From Leptospira ellisii (lineage in GTDB: Bacteria > Spirochaetota > Leptospiria > Leptospirales > Leptospiraceae): a stretch of DNA of 7,889 nucleotides. Under the pieces are notes generated by a model. The model did not search any database, was not told the origin of the DNA, and worked only from the letters and a program-made list of their open reading frames with translations. The position numbers were made by a program, and so were the translations under genes. Below are positions 1-6,854 of this stretch, piece by piece (positions within the stretch are counted from its first letter, which is position 1; every line of letters begins with the position of its first letter). The stretch covers positions 1 to 7,889 of the forward strand of contig NZ_NPEF01000183.1 of NCBI RefSeq assembly GCF_002811955.1, written 5' to 3'.

Positions 1-21
1 AAAAAAAGTCGAGCATCATCG

Positions 22-708
22 TCATACGGATCCTAAATCAAAATTCGGAGGAAAATGAAATAACAGAGCGAGGTATCTCGAACGTTTTCGTTCGGTCTTC
101 GCACGCTCCGGTTGCGAAATACGGCTTGCTTGAAAAAATACAAACGAACGAAACGAAGAAAGGAAATTCGAAGCGGCCGCGTTGGACAAGTTTGGCGAGA
201 ACGTCTCAGCCTCACCTTTGCGGTTTTGCGAAACTGCAACCAAGGAGGTAAAAAGAATCTTCAAAGCGCCTTCGTTCTTTGGGGAATGAAAATGGTAAGA
301 ATACGCAGAGATCGAAGACTTCAAAAAGTCCTGCAAAAAAGCCGAGGTGTCGAAAATTCGATGCAGTACAAAATCAAACTGAGACGCCAGGAACGAATTT
401 TCTGACGGATACGCGGACGACTCCACGCTTTGCTGAGCATCAAAGTCGAGAGCCTCTTGCTTCCAATCACCAAGAGCGGAATTTAGGATCGACGATTTTC
501 GAGACGCAGCTTCAGAGAACGGGAACTCGGCATTCTCGATCTCGTGTTCAAACACTGCTTTTTCTAAAGGGATGTATGACCTTGCCGGAGAGGTAGATTG
601 AGAAGGGATCGCCCCCACCTGAAAAAACAAGATTCCTAAAAAGGAAACCGTAATCAAGCGAGAGAAGAAAACTGTCCCGTGACGTTTCTGTGGAAAAATA
701 TCTACCAT
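22..708 (-). CDS. Hypothetical exported protein, 228 aa
   Basis: I do not recognise the family. The reading frame is complete, with ATG at 708-706 and TGA at 24-22. The N-terminus looks like a signal peptide: a basic n-region (residues 1-17, with KRH and an Arg), a hydrophobic stretch LITVSFLGILFFQVGA at about 18-33, and a possible signal peptidase I site after VGA. There is no lipobox cysteine. The remainder is rich in Ser, Phe and Ala, with no other membrane segment and no motif I can name; the last 30 residues are basic (ERAKTERKRSR). The start is not well supported: the only purine-rich site (AAAGGAAG) lies almost against the ATG, which is poor Shine-Dalgarno spacing. A TTG within the signal peptide is another possible start but has no better ribosome site. 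The gene diverges from the leucine leader. It could be a real secreted protein or a spurious open frame; length and the signal peptide favour real. Confidence 0.5.
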   Translation of the reverse strand: MVDIFPQKRHGTVFFSRLITVSFLGILFFQVGAIPSQSTSPARSYIPLEKAVFEHEIENAEFPFSEAASRKSSILNSALGDWKQEALDFDAQQSVESSAYPSENSFLASQFDFVLHRIFDTSAFLQDFLKSSISAYSYHFHSPKNEGALKILFTSLVAVSQNRKGEAETFSPNLSNAAASNFLSSFRSFVFFQASRISQPERAKTERKRSRYLALLFHFPPNFDLGSV

Positions 709-1104
709 CTTCCTTTGGTAGGAAATTTTTTACACACTCTTCGTACGTCAAGTCTTCTCTTTAACAACCCCTTGTCGTTTTATTCAAAAAGTGATCTCGA
801 TTTATATTTTGAGATACTTTTGACGCCATTGTAAATAACAACAGCACGTCATATCACTCAACTCGATTACGCGTTAGTCGTTTCATCTCTTATTATATAT
901 AACTGGAAAAAAGAAAGGTGATTCTTTCAAGGATAAAGGCAGAATGATTCTGCTAACAAATCAATAAGTCTCAAATGAAAAAAACCGGACTCGCCTGCGA
1001 CTTAGAAAGAAGGATCGGTTTTTGGGCTTTTATCGATTCTTCTTTCGAAAACGAATCCAAAAATTTCTTGTATTTTTCCTGATCTTTTCCCAGTCTGAAT
1101 TTAT
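709..1104. other. AT-rich divergent intergenic region with plus-strand stem-loops
   Basis: About 400 bases separate the start of the minus-strand exported protein from the leucine leader peptide. The region must hold promoters for both sides, but none is convincing. On the plus strand an AT run TATTATATATAA at 891-902 could supply a -10 box, with no good -35 in front of it. On the minus strand TTGACG (751-746) resembles a -35 but has no clear -10 at normal spacing. Plus-strand stem-loops occur at about 910-927, 939-953 and 980-1023, the last terminator-like. Two tiny open frames (944-967 and 975-1082) lie inside but lack persuasive ribosome sites. Confidence 0.5.
980..1023 (+). terminator. 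Terminator-like hairpin upstream of the leucine leader
   Basis: Bases 980-988 (AAAAACCGG) can pair with 1015-1023 (TCGGTTTTT): nine pairs including one G-T wobble, enclosing a 26-base loop that contains a small TCG/CGA stem. Read on the plus strand the hairpin ends in five T; read on the minus strand it is followed by seven T (978-984), so it could act in either direction. The large loop makes it weaker than a classic intrinsic terminator. It might end a short plus-strand transcript that includes the two stem-loops just upstream (about 910-927 and 939-953), or insulate the leucine promoter. Confidence 0.35.
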
Positions 1105-1164
1105 ATGTTACGCAATCTTCTTCCGGGCCTCAATTCTGTTGAGCTTCTTCTCCTCCTTAGTTAG
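1105..1164 (+). CDS. leuL: Leucine-rich leader peptide of the leuA attenuator, 19 aa
   Basis: The frame reads [19 protein letters not shown] and stops at TAG 1162-1164. Nine of 19 residues are leucine, including five consecutive codons (CTT CTT CTC CTC CTT, 1144-1158) close to the stop. There is no isoleucine and one valine. An in-frame TGA at 1096-1098 leaves ATG 1105 as the only ordinary start. No strong Shine-Dalgarno precedes it, which is the weakest point of the call. The frame is too short for routine gene finding. In known leucine operons such a peptide senses charged leucyl-tRNA: ribosomes stall on the leucine run when leucine is scarce. Here the leucine run itself forms one arm of the pause hairpin, and two competing RNA structures follow, so context strongly supports a regulatory rather than a product role. 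The symbol leuL is given by analogy with the enterobacterial leader. Confidence 0.85.
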   Translation: MLRNLLPGLNSVELLLLLS

Positions 1165-1207
1165 GGGGAGCCGGTAGAGTTGTAAAAAATGACGAGCCTG
1201 CTCCTCC
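1150..1207 (+). promoter_or_regulatory. Leucine attenuator: pause hairpin and antiterminator segments
   Basis: Two mutually exclusive pairings use the same G-rich segment. Pause hairpin (1:2): CTCCTCC at 1150-1156, inside the leucine codons, pairs with GGGGGAG at 1164-1170 across a 7-base loop that holds the leader stop codon. Antiterminator (2:3): GGGGGAGC at 1164-1171 pairs over 8 positions (one G-T) with GCTCCTCC at 1200-1207; after one mismatch three more pairs are possible (1173-1175 with 1196-1198). The antiterminator consumes the 5' arm of the terminator at 1196-1204. By the established attenuation model, a ribosome stalled on leucine codons 1144-1158 hides segment 1 and frees segment 2 for antitermination. 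A ribosome reaching the stop at 1162-1164 covers segment 2 and allows termination. Pairings were read by eye; no folding energy was computed. Confidence 0.85.
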
Positions 1208-1228
1208 CGGAGCGGGCTTTTTTGTTTT
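1196..1228 (+). terminator. Intrinsic terminator (attenuator 3:4 hairpin) before leuA
   Basis: GCCTGCTCC (1196-1204) pairs with GGAGCGGGC (1209-1217) over nine base pairs, one of them G-T, across a four-base loop TCCC. It is followed by six T, one G and four T (1218-1228). This is a strong rho-independent terminator placed between the leader peptide stop (1164) and the leuA start (1282), as expected for an attenuator. Confidence 0.9.
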
Positions 1229-1281
1229 CGGAGTCCTCTTCCGAAAACCCGCTCCTCGAACCGACGGCTCAAGGAGAACAC

Positions 1282-2583
1282 ATGGATCAAACGGAAACTT
1301 CCCGACACGCGCTTGCGGCGAAAAACATCGATACGGATACGAAGGAAATTCAAGCCTTCTCGGAAATTCTTCAAAATCCCCTTCCTAAACACGCCCCCTT
1401 TTTTATGGACGTCACTCTTCGCGACGGAAACCAAGCGCTCCGCAAACCGTGGAATTTGGAACAAAAGGAAACCGTATTTAAGCAACTTCTAAAGTTAGGA
1501 GTACAGGGGATCGAAGTGGGATTCGCATCCTCCAACGATCAGGAATTCGAAGCGTGCAGATATCTCGCGTCTATAGCGCCCGAAAACGTGGTGATATCCT
1601 CGTTATCCCGTGCGGTGGAAAAGGAGATCGATATTTCCTGGAAGGCGATCCGCAACGCCCCCAAACCGAGGATCCATATCGTATATCCCATCTCTGCCTT
1701 TACGATTCAAAACGTGCTTAAAACGACGCCAGAAAAAGTTCTGCAAAAAATTTCCGAATCGGTGGCGTATGCGAAAAGTCTCGTCGGGGATCGCGGAGAG
1801 GTTCAGTTTTCCGGAGAACATTTCGGCGACGCGCTGGAGAATCTGGACTTCGCGGTCGAAGCCTTCCGCACCGCGTTGAATTACGGAGCCGACGTGGTCA
1901 ATCTTCCCAATACGGTGGAACGTTATCGCCCCTGGCTGTTCGTTTCGATGGTCCGTGCGGTGACGGGCGCGCTGCCGAAAGACACGAAGGTTTCGATCCA
2001 CACCCACAACGATTTGGGAATGGCGACCGCGACTACGGTGGAATCCTATTTTTCGGGAGCCGTCCAACTTGAGACCGCCTTAAACGGGTTAGGTGAACGC
2101 GCTGGAAACACGAACACGTTCGAAGTGGCGGTGGCGCTTCACAATTGCGGAGTCGACGTTCCTCTCGATCTTTCCGCGATCTACGAAACATCCCGTCTGA
2201 TTTCCTATTTATCCGAAGTTCCGATCTACGAAAAAGCCCCTTTGATCGGAGAGGATGTTATCTCCCATCGTTCCGGAATCCATCAGGACGGGGTCGCGAA
2301 AACGAGACATTTGCGGAAGGGCGCCTATCGCGCGTTCGACGCCGCTTTGATCGGAAGACCGGAAGGAGATAGGATCGAATTCACGAGTCAATCCGGAAAA
2401 AGCGCGGTCTTCTGTATCCTTCGGGACGCGGGCGAAAACATCAGCCTCGAACAGGCGGGAATGTTGCAGCCGGTCCTAAAAAAGATCTCCGAAGAATCCG
2501 GCAAAGGAGAACTTTCCCTGGAGGAAATCAGATCGGAATGGAATAAGTTAAAGGCCGTTACGCACGAATCCGCCCTCGAATAG
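1282..2583 (+). CDS. leuA: 2-isopropylmalate synthase, short form without regulatory domain, 433 aa
   Basis: This enzyme joins acetyl-CoA and 2-oxoisovalerate to give 2-isopropylmalate, the committed step of leucine synthesis in the cytoplasm. The HMGL-like TIM barrel spans about residues 38-300. It shows [10 protein letters not shown] (43-52, with the catalytic Arg47 and metal ligand Asp48), HTHND (240-244, metal ligands His240 and His242), [10 protein letters not shown] (268-277, Asn276) and SGIHQDG (331-337, His334), all typical of the IPMS/homocitrate/citramalate family. After about 100 residues of linker subdomain the protein stops. The C-terminal LeuA dimer/allosteric domain that brings ordinary LeuA to 500 residues or more is absent, so leucine feedback at the protein may be missing. 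The start ATG at 1282 has AAGGAG at 1271-1276, five bases upstream. An in-frame ATG at 1189 would extend the protein by 31 residues but lies upstream of the terminator hairpin and has no ribosome site. Citramalate or homocitrate synthase cannot be excluded by motif alone, but the leucine attenuator favours LeuA. Confidence 0.9.
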   Translation: MDQTETSRHALAAKNIDTDTKEIQAFSEILQNPLPKHAPFFMDVTLRDGNQALRKPWNLEQKETVFKQLLKLGVQGIEVGFASSNDQEFEACRYLASIAPENVVISSLSRAVEKEIDISWKAIRNAPKPRIHIVYPISAFTIQNVLKTTPEKVLQKISESVAYAKSLVGDRGEVQFSGEHFGDALENLDFAVEAFRTALNYGADVVNLPNTVERYRPWLFVSMVRAVTGALPKDTKVSIHTHNDLGMATATTVESYFSGAVQLETALNGLGERAGNTNTFEVAVALHNCGVDVPLDLSAIYETSRLISYLSEVPIYEKAPLIGEDVISHRSGIHQDGVAKTRHLRKGAYRAFDAALIGRPEGDRIEFTSQSGKSAVFCILRDAGENISLEQAGMLQPVLKKISEESGKGELSLEEIRSEWNKLKAVTHESALE

Positions 2584-2592
2584 GCGGATTCG
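2565..2592. terminator. Hairpin between convergent leuA and tetR genes
   Basis: CGAATCCGCC (2565-2574) and GGCGGATTCG (2583-2592) form a perfect 10-bp stem with an 8-base loop. The stem overlaps the last codons and the stop of leuA. No T tract follows on either strand, so it is not a standard intrinsic terminator. Its position between two convergent genes only 24 bases apart suggests a shared, bidirectional transcript end or 3'-end protection. Confidence 0.45.
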
Positions 2593-2607
2593 GGTTCACA
2601 AAAACGT

Positions 2608-3213
2608 TTATGAGCGATTCATAATACCGTAAAATAGAATTCCGTAAATCGTCTCCAGAACAGCTTCGTTCGGCGTTTCCAGAGGCAGTTCCGAGGAAAC
2701 GAGAACAGCCTCCAGGGAACGGTCCAAAAGCGACGCGAAAATCCTGGGATCTATATCCGAACGGAAACGGCCGTTTTCGATTCCCTCCGCGAAAAGTTCG
2801 AGGATCCGTTCGTATATCCTTCCCGTCCCCGCAAACGGGATCGCCCGAAACAGTTCGGGCTCCCTGAGGTTTATCTCGGAACAAACGCGTGAAAATCCAG
2901 GGGGGAATTCGCGGGACTTGAACTCGCCGATCGTGCGGATCTTCTCCAAAACGTCCGAAGTTCCGTCCCGAACGCTCTCCTCCACTTTGTCGGCGATCCG
3001 GACGTCCTTTTCCCGGATCATCTCCGAAAAAAGATGACCCTTGTTTTCAAAATGTTTGTAGAGGGTTTTCCGCGACATACGCAGCGTTCTCGCGATCTCT
3101 TCCATGCGCGTTTTGGAATATCCGTTTTCCAGGAACAATTCTTCGGCCCGTTTTAGGATTTTGGCCCTCGTTCCGTTTTTCACGGAAATATCTTTGTTTA
3201 GAATTTCATACAT
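2608..3213 (-). CDS. TetR-family transcriptional regulator, 201 aa
   Basis: The N-terminus (about residues 15-62) is a TetR DNA-binding domain: TRAKILKRAEELFLENGY followed by the helix-turn-helix MEEIARTLRMSRKTLYKHF and the usual NKGHLF. The C-terminal part (about 70-201) is helical and variable, as in ligand-binding domains of this family; the ligand cannot be read from sequence. Length is typical. ATG at 3213-3211 is preceded by a modest GAGG about ten bases upstream. The gene starts 24 bases after the stop of the RND pump on the same strand, so it is probably the second gene of a pump-regulator operon and would control its own synthesis together with the pump. TetR proteins in such settings usually repress the pump until a substrate binds. 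Inverted repeats in front of the pump (6523-6548, 6724-6750) are candidate binding sites. Placement downstream of the pump, rather than divergent from it, is less usual. Confidence 0.9.
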   Translation of the reverse strand: MYEILNKDISVKNGTRAKILKRAEELFLENGYSKTRMEEIARTLRMSRKTLYKHFENKGHLFSEMIREKDVRIADKVEESVRDGTSDVLEKIRTIGEFKSREFPPGFSRVCSEINLREPELFRAIPFAGTGRIYERILELFAEGIENGRFRSDIDPRIFASLLDRSLEAVLVSSELPLETPNEAVLETIYGILFYGIMNRS

Positions 3214-3237
3214 ATTGAATATACCTCGGATTAAAGT

Positions 3238-6200
3238 TCATAGATCCGGATTCGGAGAACGTTTTCTGACGAATTCGTTGATCTTCTCTATGTATGAAAA
3301 CGCCGCCGGAACGACCACCAAGGTCAGAATCGTGGAGGAAATGAGACCGCCTATGATCGCGATCCCCATACTCGTCCTTTGTTTGGAGGCTTCGTTCAAT
3401 CCGATCGCGATCGGAAGCATACCCGCGATCAAAGCGAAGGAAGTCATCAGAATGGGTCGAAGACGTTCCCTTCCCGCCTCGATGATCGCCTCCTTCATTT
3501 CGAAACCCTTTTCCAAAAGCTGATTGGTGAAATCCACGAGCAGGATCGAATTTTTCGTGGCGACTCCGATCAACATGATCAATCCTATCATCGAAAAGAT
3601 ATCCAAAGACTTCCGCGTGATGAAAAGCGCGATGAACGCTCCGGAAAGCGCGAGAGGAAACACCAGCATGATCGCGAACGGAGTGACGAAGGATTCGTAA
3701 AGAGAAGCTAACACCATGTAGATGAACAGAACACCGAGTCCCATCGCGATCGCCATCGAAACGCCCATTTCCTGAAAACTCTCCGCTTGCCCGAGATAAC
3801 TGATTTTGATTCCGGGGGGCAGCGGGGCCTCGTTTTGGGTAAAGGCGGCGATCTCCTGCATAGCGCCTCCCATCCCGGGACCGCCCGGAGCGACGTCTGC
3901 GTAGATTTCAACGGACTTGTTCCGATTCAATCTGCTGATGCTTGCAAGACCGATCGTCTCCTCCGCTTTCGCCACGTTTTGGATCGGAATCATCCGGTTG
4001 TTGAAATTAGGCACGAAAGAATGATAAAAATTCTCCTTTAGATCGCGTTGTCCCTCCTTCAATCGAACGCGGATATCGTATTCGATTCCGTTTTCACGAT
4101 AAACAGCGGGAACCGTTCCTTCCACCAAGGTCCGCAATTCGGTTCCGATGACGGTTCCTAAAACTCCGAGTTGCACTTCCTTGTCGCGATCGGGAACGAT
4201 TCTAAACTCGGGGGCCCCACTTCGATAACTCGTATCCACGTCGAGAAGCGCCTTGGATTCGCGGAGTTTACGGTAAAGAAGATCGGCGTATCGCTCGACC
4301 GCCTTTCCGTTGCTTCCGCTTACGACTAACGTGAACGGCCTTTGACCTCCTCCTACGTTGTCTATGTCCTTCACGATCGGAGTCGCGAAGGAAAAGGATA
4401 CGAGTTCGTTCCGGATCGCGTCCTTAAAATCGCTCGTATTGATTTTTCTCAGTTTGGAAGGAACCATCTCGACGAACATAGTGGCGGACCGGTTGGTATT
4501 GGACATACCCACGAGTTTAGTTTCCGGATGGGCGGCGATCAAAGACGAAACACGTTGTGCGACATCGGCCATTCCTCCCACCGTGGTTCCCGGTGGCATG
4601 TTCAAAGTCACCTGAAACTTTCCCTGATCCTGAGCCGGAAGAAACGTCTTCGGGATGAATTTCGTAAGAACCAAACTCACCGCAAAAACGAAAACGGCGA
4701 GGGATAAGATCAGAATCGGCCAGTTCAACGTAAAACGCAAAACGGCGGCGTATAAATTCTCGAGAAGGGATTGGAACGAATTGAATCCGGCGAGGATCAC
4801 GTCCAGGCACCTTTCCAGAATCCGGAATAGGAACCGGAACGGCATCCATAGTAGATTCAAAATTATGAATATTGTAGAGGGGGTACCGGTTTTCGTTTTG
4901 ATTTGAGGAGAGGATCGTAACGCGGAAGCCGCCGTCGAATCGGGATGTAAATTTCCCGGCGAATGGGAAACCGCTCCTCCGAAATAAGCGGACATCATGG
5001 GAGCGATCGTGAGGGCGTCGTATAACGAAATCAAAAGCGCGAAACAAACGGTCAGACCGAATTCACGCAAAAATTGTCCCACGATTCCGCTGATGAACGC
5101 GATCGGCATAAAAACCGCGATTACTGTCATCGTCGTCGCCACTACGGCCAAGGTTACCTCTTTCGTTCCTTCGATCGCCGCCTCTCTCGCCGTTTTTCCC
5201 ATCTCCCTGTGTCGAAAGATGTTTTCGCGGACGACAATCGCGTCGTCGATGAGAAGACCGACCGCAAGACTCAAAGCTAATAACGTCATAACGTTGACCG
5301 TAAAACCGGCGAGCTGCATAAGTATAAAAGCGCCCAGCAGAGAATTGGGAAGCGCCAACCCCGTTATGATCGTGGATCGAACGCTCCCCAGAAACAGCAA
5401 AACGACTATGATCGTCAGTGCGATGCCTATGATGATCGTTTCGTTCACGTCGTAGATGTTGTCTTCGATCTGGGTCGAATTGTCGCTCGCGATCTCCAAA
5501 GAAGGGGTTCCCTGTCTCTTTTGAAGTTCGAGATTCATGTTTGAAACGCGTTTACGGACCTCTTTGGCGACGGCGACCGTGTTGGCGCCGGATTGTTTAT
5601 AAACGTAAAGAAAGACCGCCTTCTTACCGTTATAGTAGGCTCGGGTCGTTTCGTCCTCCAGCGTATCGTAAACTTCGCCGAGCTGGCCGATTTTAACCGG
5701 TACTTCGTTGCCGAAAAGGGAAACGGGCGTGTCCCTAATTTCCTGAGGCGAATTGAATTCGTTGATCGTTCTGTAAACGAGTTCCCGATCTTGTTTGCTC
5801 ACTTTCCCCGCTGGAATGTTGGTTCCTCCGGCGGCGAGACGGTTGGAAACGATCGAAGCGGATATCATATGTTCCTTTAATTTATTACGATCTAATGCGA
5901 CATGAATCTCCCGTTTTCGTCCGCCGAATATGGCGATATTCCCCACGTCCTTTACGGTAAGAAGCCCTTGTTTGATCTCCTCGTTTGCGACGTCGAAAAG
6001 CCCGGCCTCGGAAAGATCCGCTCGTAAGGACAGAACCAAAATCGGTTGGTCGGACGGGTCCACCCTTCGTATGATAGGTTCTTTGGAATCTTTGGGAAGT
6101 TTCGGTTTAACGGAGGAAACCTTGTCTCGAACCTGTTGTTCGGCGTATTTTATGTCGGTTTCCAGGGTGAATTCGACGATGACGGTTCCGAATCCTTCGT

Positions 6201-6453
6201 TACAGTTCGATTTGACGCGCTTGACGCCCGAGATCGTCGACATTTCGTCTTCGATGGGTTTGGCGATCAGGGTTTCTATTTCGTTCGGAGAAGCTCCCGG
6301 ATACGGCACCGTTACGGTCACAACCGGAATCGAAACGTTCGGGAATAGATCGACTCCCAGTTTGTTTAAGGAAAGATATCCCGTCACAAGAATGATCAAA
6401 ACCGTACATGTTATGAAAATCGGTCGTTTGATCGATATTTCCGCGAAGTTCAT
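3238..6453 (-). CDS. RND (HAE-1/AcrB-type) multidrug efflux pump permease, 1071 aa
   Basis: This is an inner-membrane proton-driven pump that moves hydrophobic or amphiphilic compounds outward. It has the two-fold RND layout: TM1 at about 10-29, a large periplasmic porter loop, TM2-TM6 at about 338-490, TM7 at about 577-597, a second periplasmic loop, and TM8-TM12 at about 897-1053. The proton relay is intact: Asp403 and Asp404 in GLLIDDAIVVREN (TM4), and Lys967 in GVATKNSILLVDF (TM10). The adjacent Asp pair indicates the drug-exporting HAE-1 group, not the heavy-metal group. PKTFLPAQDQG (601-611) matches the AcrB post-TM7 motif. The TM6-TM7 linker (about 491-576) is roughly 40 residues longer than in AcrB and includes a hydrophobic stretch at 526-547. 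ATG 6453 has AAGGAG at 6469-6464, ten bases upstream. The pump is first in an apparent operon with tetR. No adaptor or outer-membrane channel gene is nearby, so it probably borrows partners encoded elsewhere. The substrate is unknown. Confidence 0.93.
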   Translation of the reverse strand: MNFAEISIKRPIFITCTVLIILVTGYLSLNKLGVDLFPNVSIPVVTVTVPYPGASPNEIETLIAKPIEDEMSTISGVKRVKSNCNEGFGTVIVEFTLETDIKYAEQQVRDKVSSVKPKLPKDSKEPIIRRVDPSDQPILVLSLRADLSEAGLFDVANEEIKQGLLTVKDVGNIAIFGGRKREIHVALDRNKLKEHMISASIVSNRLAAGGTNIPAGKVSKQDRELVYRTINEFNSPQEIRDTPVSLFGNEVPVKIGQLGEVYDTLEDETTRAYYNGKKAVFLYVYKQSGANTVAVAKEVRKRVSNMNLELQKRQGTPSLEIASDNSTQIEDNIYDVNETIIIGIALTIIVVLLFLGSVRSTIITGLALPNSLLGAFILMQLAGFTVNVMTLLALSLAVGLLIDDAIVVRENIFRHREMGKTAREAAIEGTKEVTLAVVATTMTVIAVFMPIAFISGIVGQFLREFGLTVCFALLISLYDALTIAPMMSAYFGGAVSHSPGNLHPDSTAASALRSSPQIKTKTGTPSTIFIILNLLWMPFRFLFRILERCLDVILAGFNSFQSLLENLYAAVLRFTLNWPILILSLAVFVFAVSLVLTKFIPKTFLPAQDQGKFQVTLNMPPGTTVGGMADVAQRVSSLIAAHPETKLVGMSNTNRSATMFVEMVPSKLRKINTSDFKDAIRNELVSFSFATPIVKDIDNVGGGQRPFTLVVSGSNGKAVERYADLLYRKLRESKALLDVDTSYRSGAPEFRIVPDRDKEVQLGVLGTVIGTELRTLVEGTVPAVYRENGIEYDIRVRLKEGQRDLKENFYHSFVPNFNNRMIPIQNVAKAEETIGLASISRLNRNKSVEIYADVAPGGPGMGGAMQEIAAFTQNEAPLPPGIKISYLGQAESFQEMGVSMAIAMGLGVLFIYMVLASLYESFVTPFAIMLVFPLALSGAFIALFITRKSLDIFSMIGLIMLIGVATKNSILLVDFTNQLLEKGFEMKEAIIEAGRERLRPILMTSFALIAGMLPIAIGLNEASKQRTSMGIAIIGGLISSTILTLVVVPAAFSYIEKINEFVRKRSPNPDL

Positions 6454-6522
6454 CTTCGTAATTCTCCTTCTGATTCAAAATTTATTCCTTATCGGAAATT
6501 TTATCGGAAGGGAACACATTCT

Positions 6523-6548
6523 ATCGTTTATACGTCGATCGAAACGAT
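6523..6548. promoter_or_regulatory. Candidate operator: ATCGTTT-N12-AAACGAT
   Basis: This is a perfect 7-bp inverted repeat with a 12-base spacer, 26 bases in all, lying 70 to 95 bases upstream of the pump ATG. Its right arm is part of CGAAACGAT, which recurs in direct orientation at 6589-6597. Size and symmetry fit a dimeric TetR-type operator, but no binding evidence exists and the arms are short. Confidence 0.3.
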
Positions 6549-6723
6549 GCGTATTTTATTTTTATAGTTGGATCGGACGAATACAATTCGAAACGATCAT
6601 TTTAGAAAATTAATATATTTCAACTTTCTAAATAATTTCTGCTCCGCGCAGGAATGGGGAAGACTCGAATCCACCGCAATCCATATCGAAACGGAACCGT
6701 TTTTTCGGGAATTTCATTTTTTG

Positions 6724-6765
6724 AATCACCGATCTTCCGTCAAGGTGATTGAGACTTTTATTATA
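6724..6765 (-). promoter_or_regulatory. Candidate efflux promoter with overlapping inverted repeat
   Basis: On the minus strand a perfect TATAAT lies at 6765-6760. The -35 region is poor (TTCGCG at a 16-base spacing). The predicted start, about 6753, sits directly before the inverted repeat AATCACC-N13-GGTGATT (6724-6750). A repressor bound there would block transcription start. The same repeat could instead fold as a 7-bp hairpin at the 5' end of a roughly 300-base leader. No T tract follows the repeat on the minus strand, so it is not a terminator for the lipoprotein. Confidence 0.35.
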
Positions 6766-6854
6766 TCTTATTTCGTTTTTTCGCGAATCGAGTGAGAAAT
6801 CTCATAACGGAAACAGTTTTAGGTAAGTTTGTGTCGTTTGTGGAGAGAGGTAAG

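Noticed and set aside
1..7. Run of A at the left edge, which would be a T tract after the minus-strand exported protein gene
   Set aside because: No stem precedes it within the window, so a terminator cannot be supported.
975..1082. Plus-strand open frame of 35 codons starting MKKTGLACDLERR
   Set aside because: No ribosome site, it runs through the terminator-like hairpin, and the product has no recognisable feature; probably chance.
1105..1228. A T-box riboswitch as explanation of the leuA leader
   Set aside because: No T-box consensus (UGGN' box) or specifier stem was visible, whereas a leucine-rich peptide and competing stems fully explain the region.
3401..3414. Perfect 14-base palindrome CCGATCGCGATCGG
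   Set aside because: It lies inside the pump gene where GATCG-type codon pairs (Ile, Ala, Asp) are frequent; explained by coding sequence.
3104..5455. Several plus-strand open frames opposite the pump and tetR genes (for example 3104-3523 and 4997-5455)
   Set aside because: They are antisense to a well-supported family member and their translations show no domain; shadows of the real genes.
5930..6613. Plus-strand open frame of 227 codons overlapping the pump N-terminus and its upstream region
   Set aside because: Mostly antisense to the conserved pump N-terminus, with no ribosome site or family resemblance.
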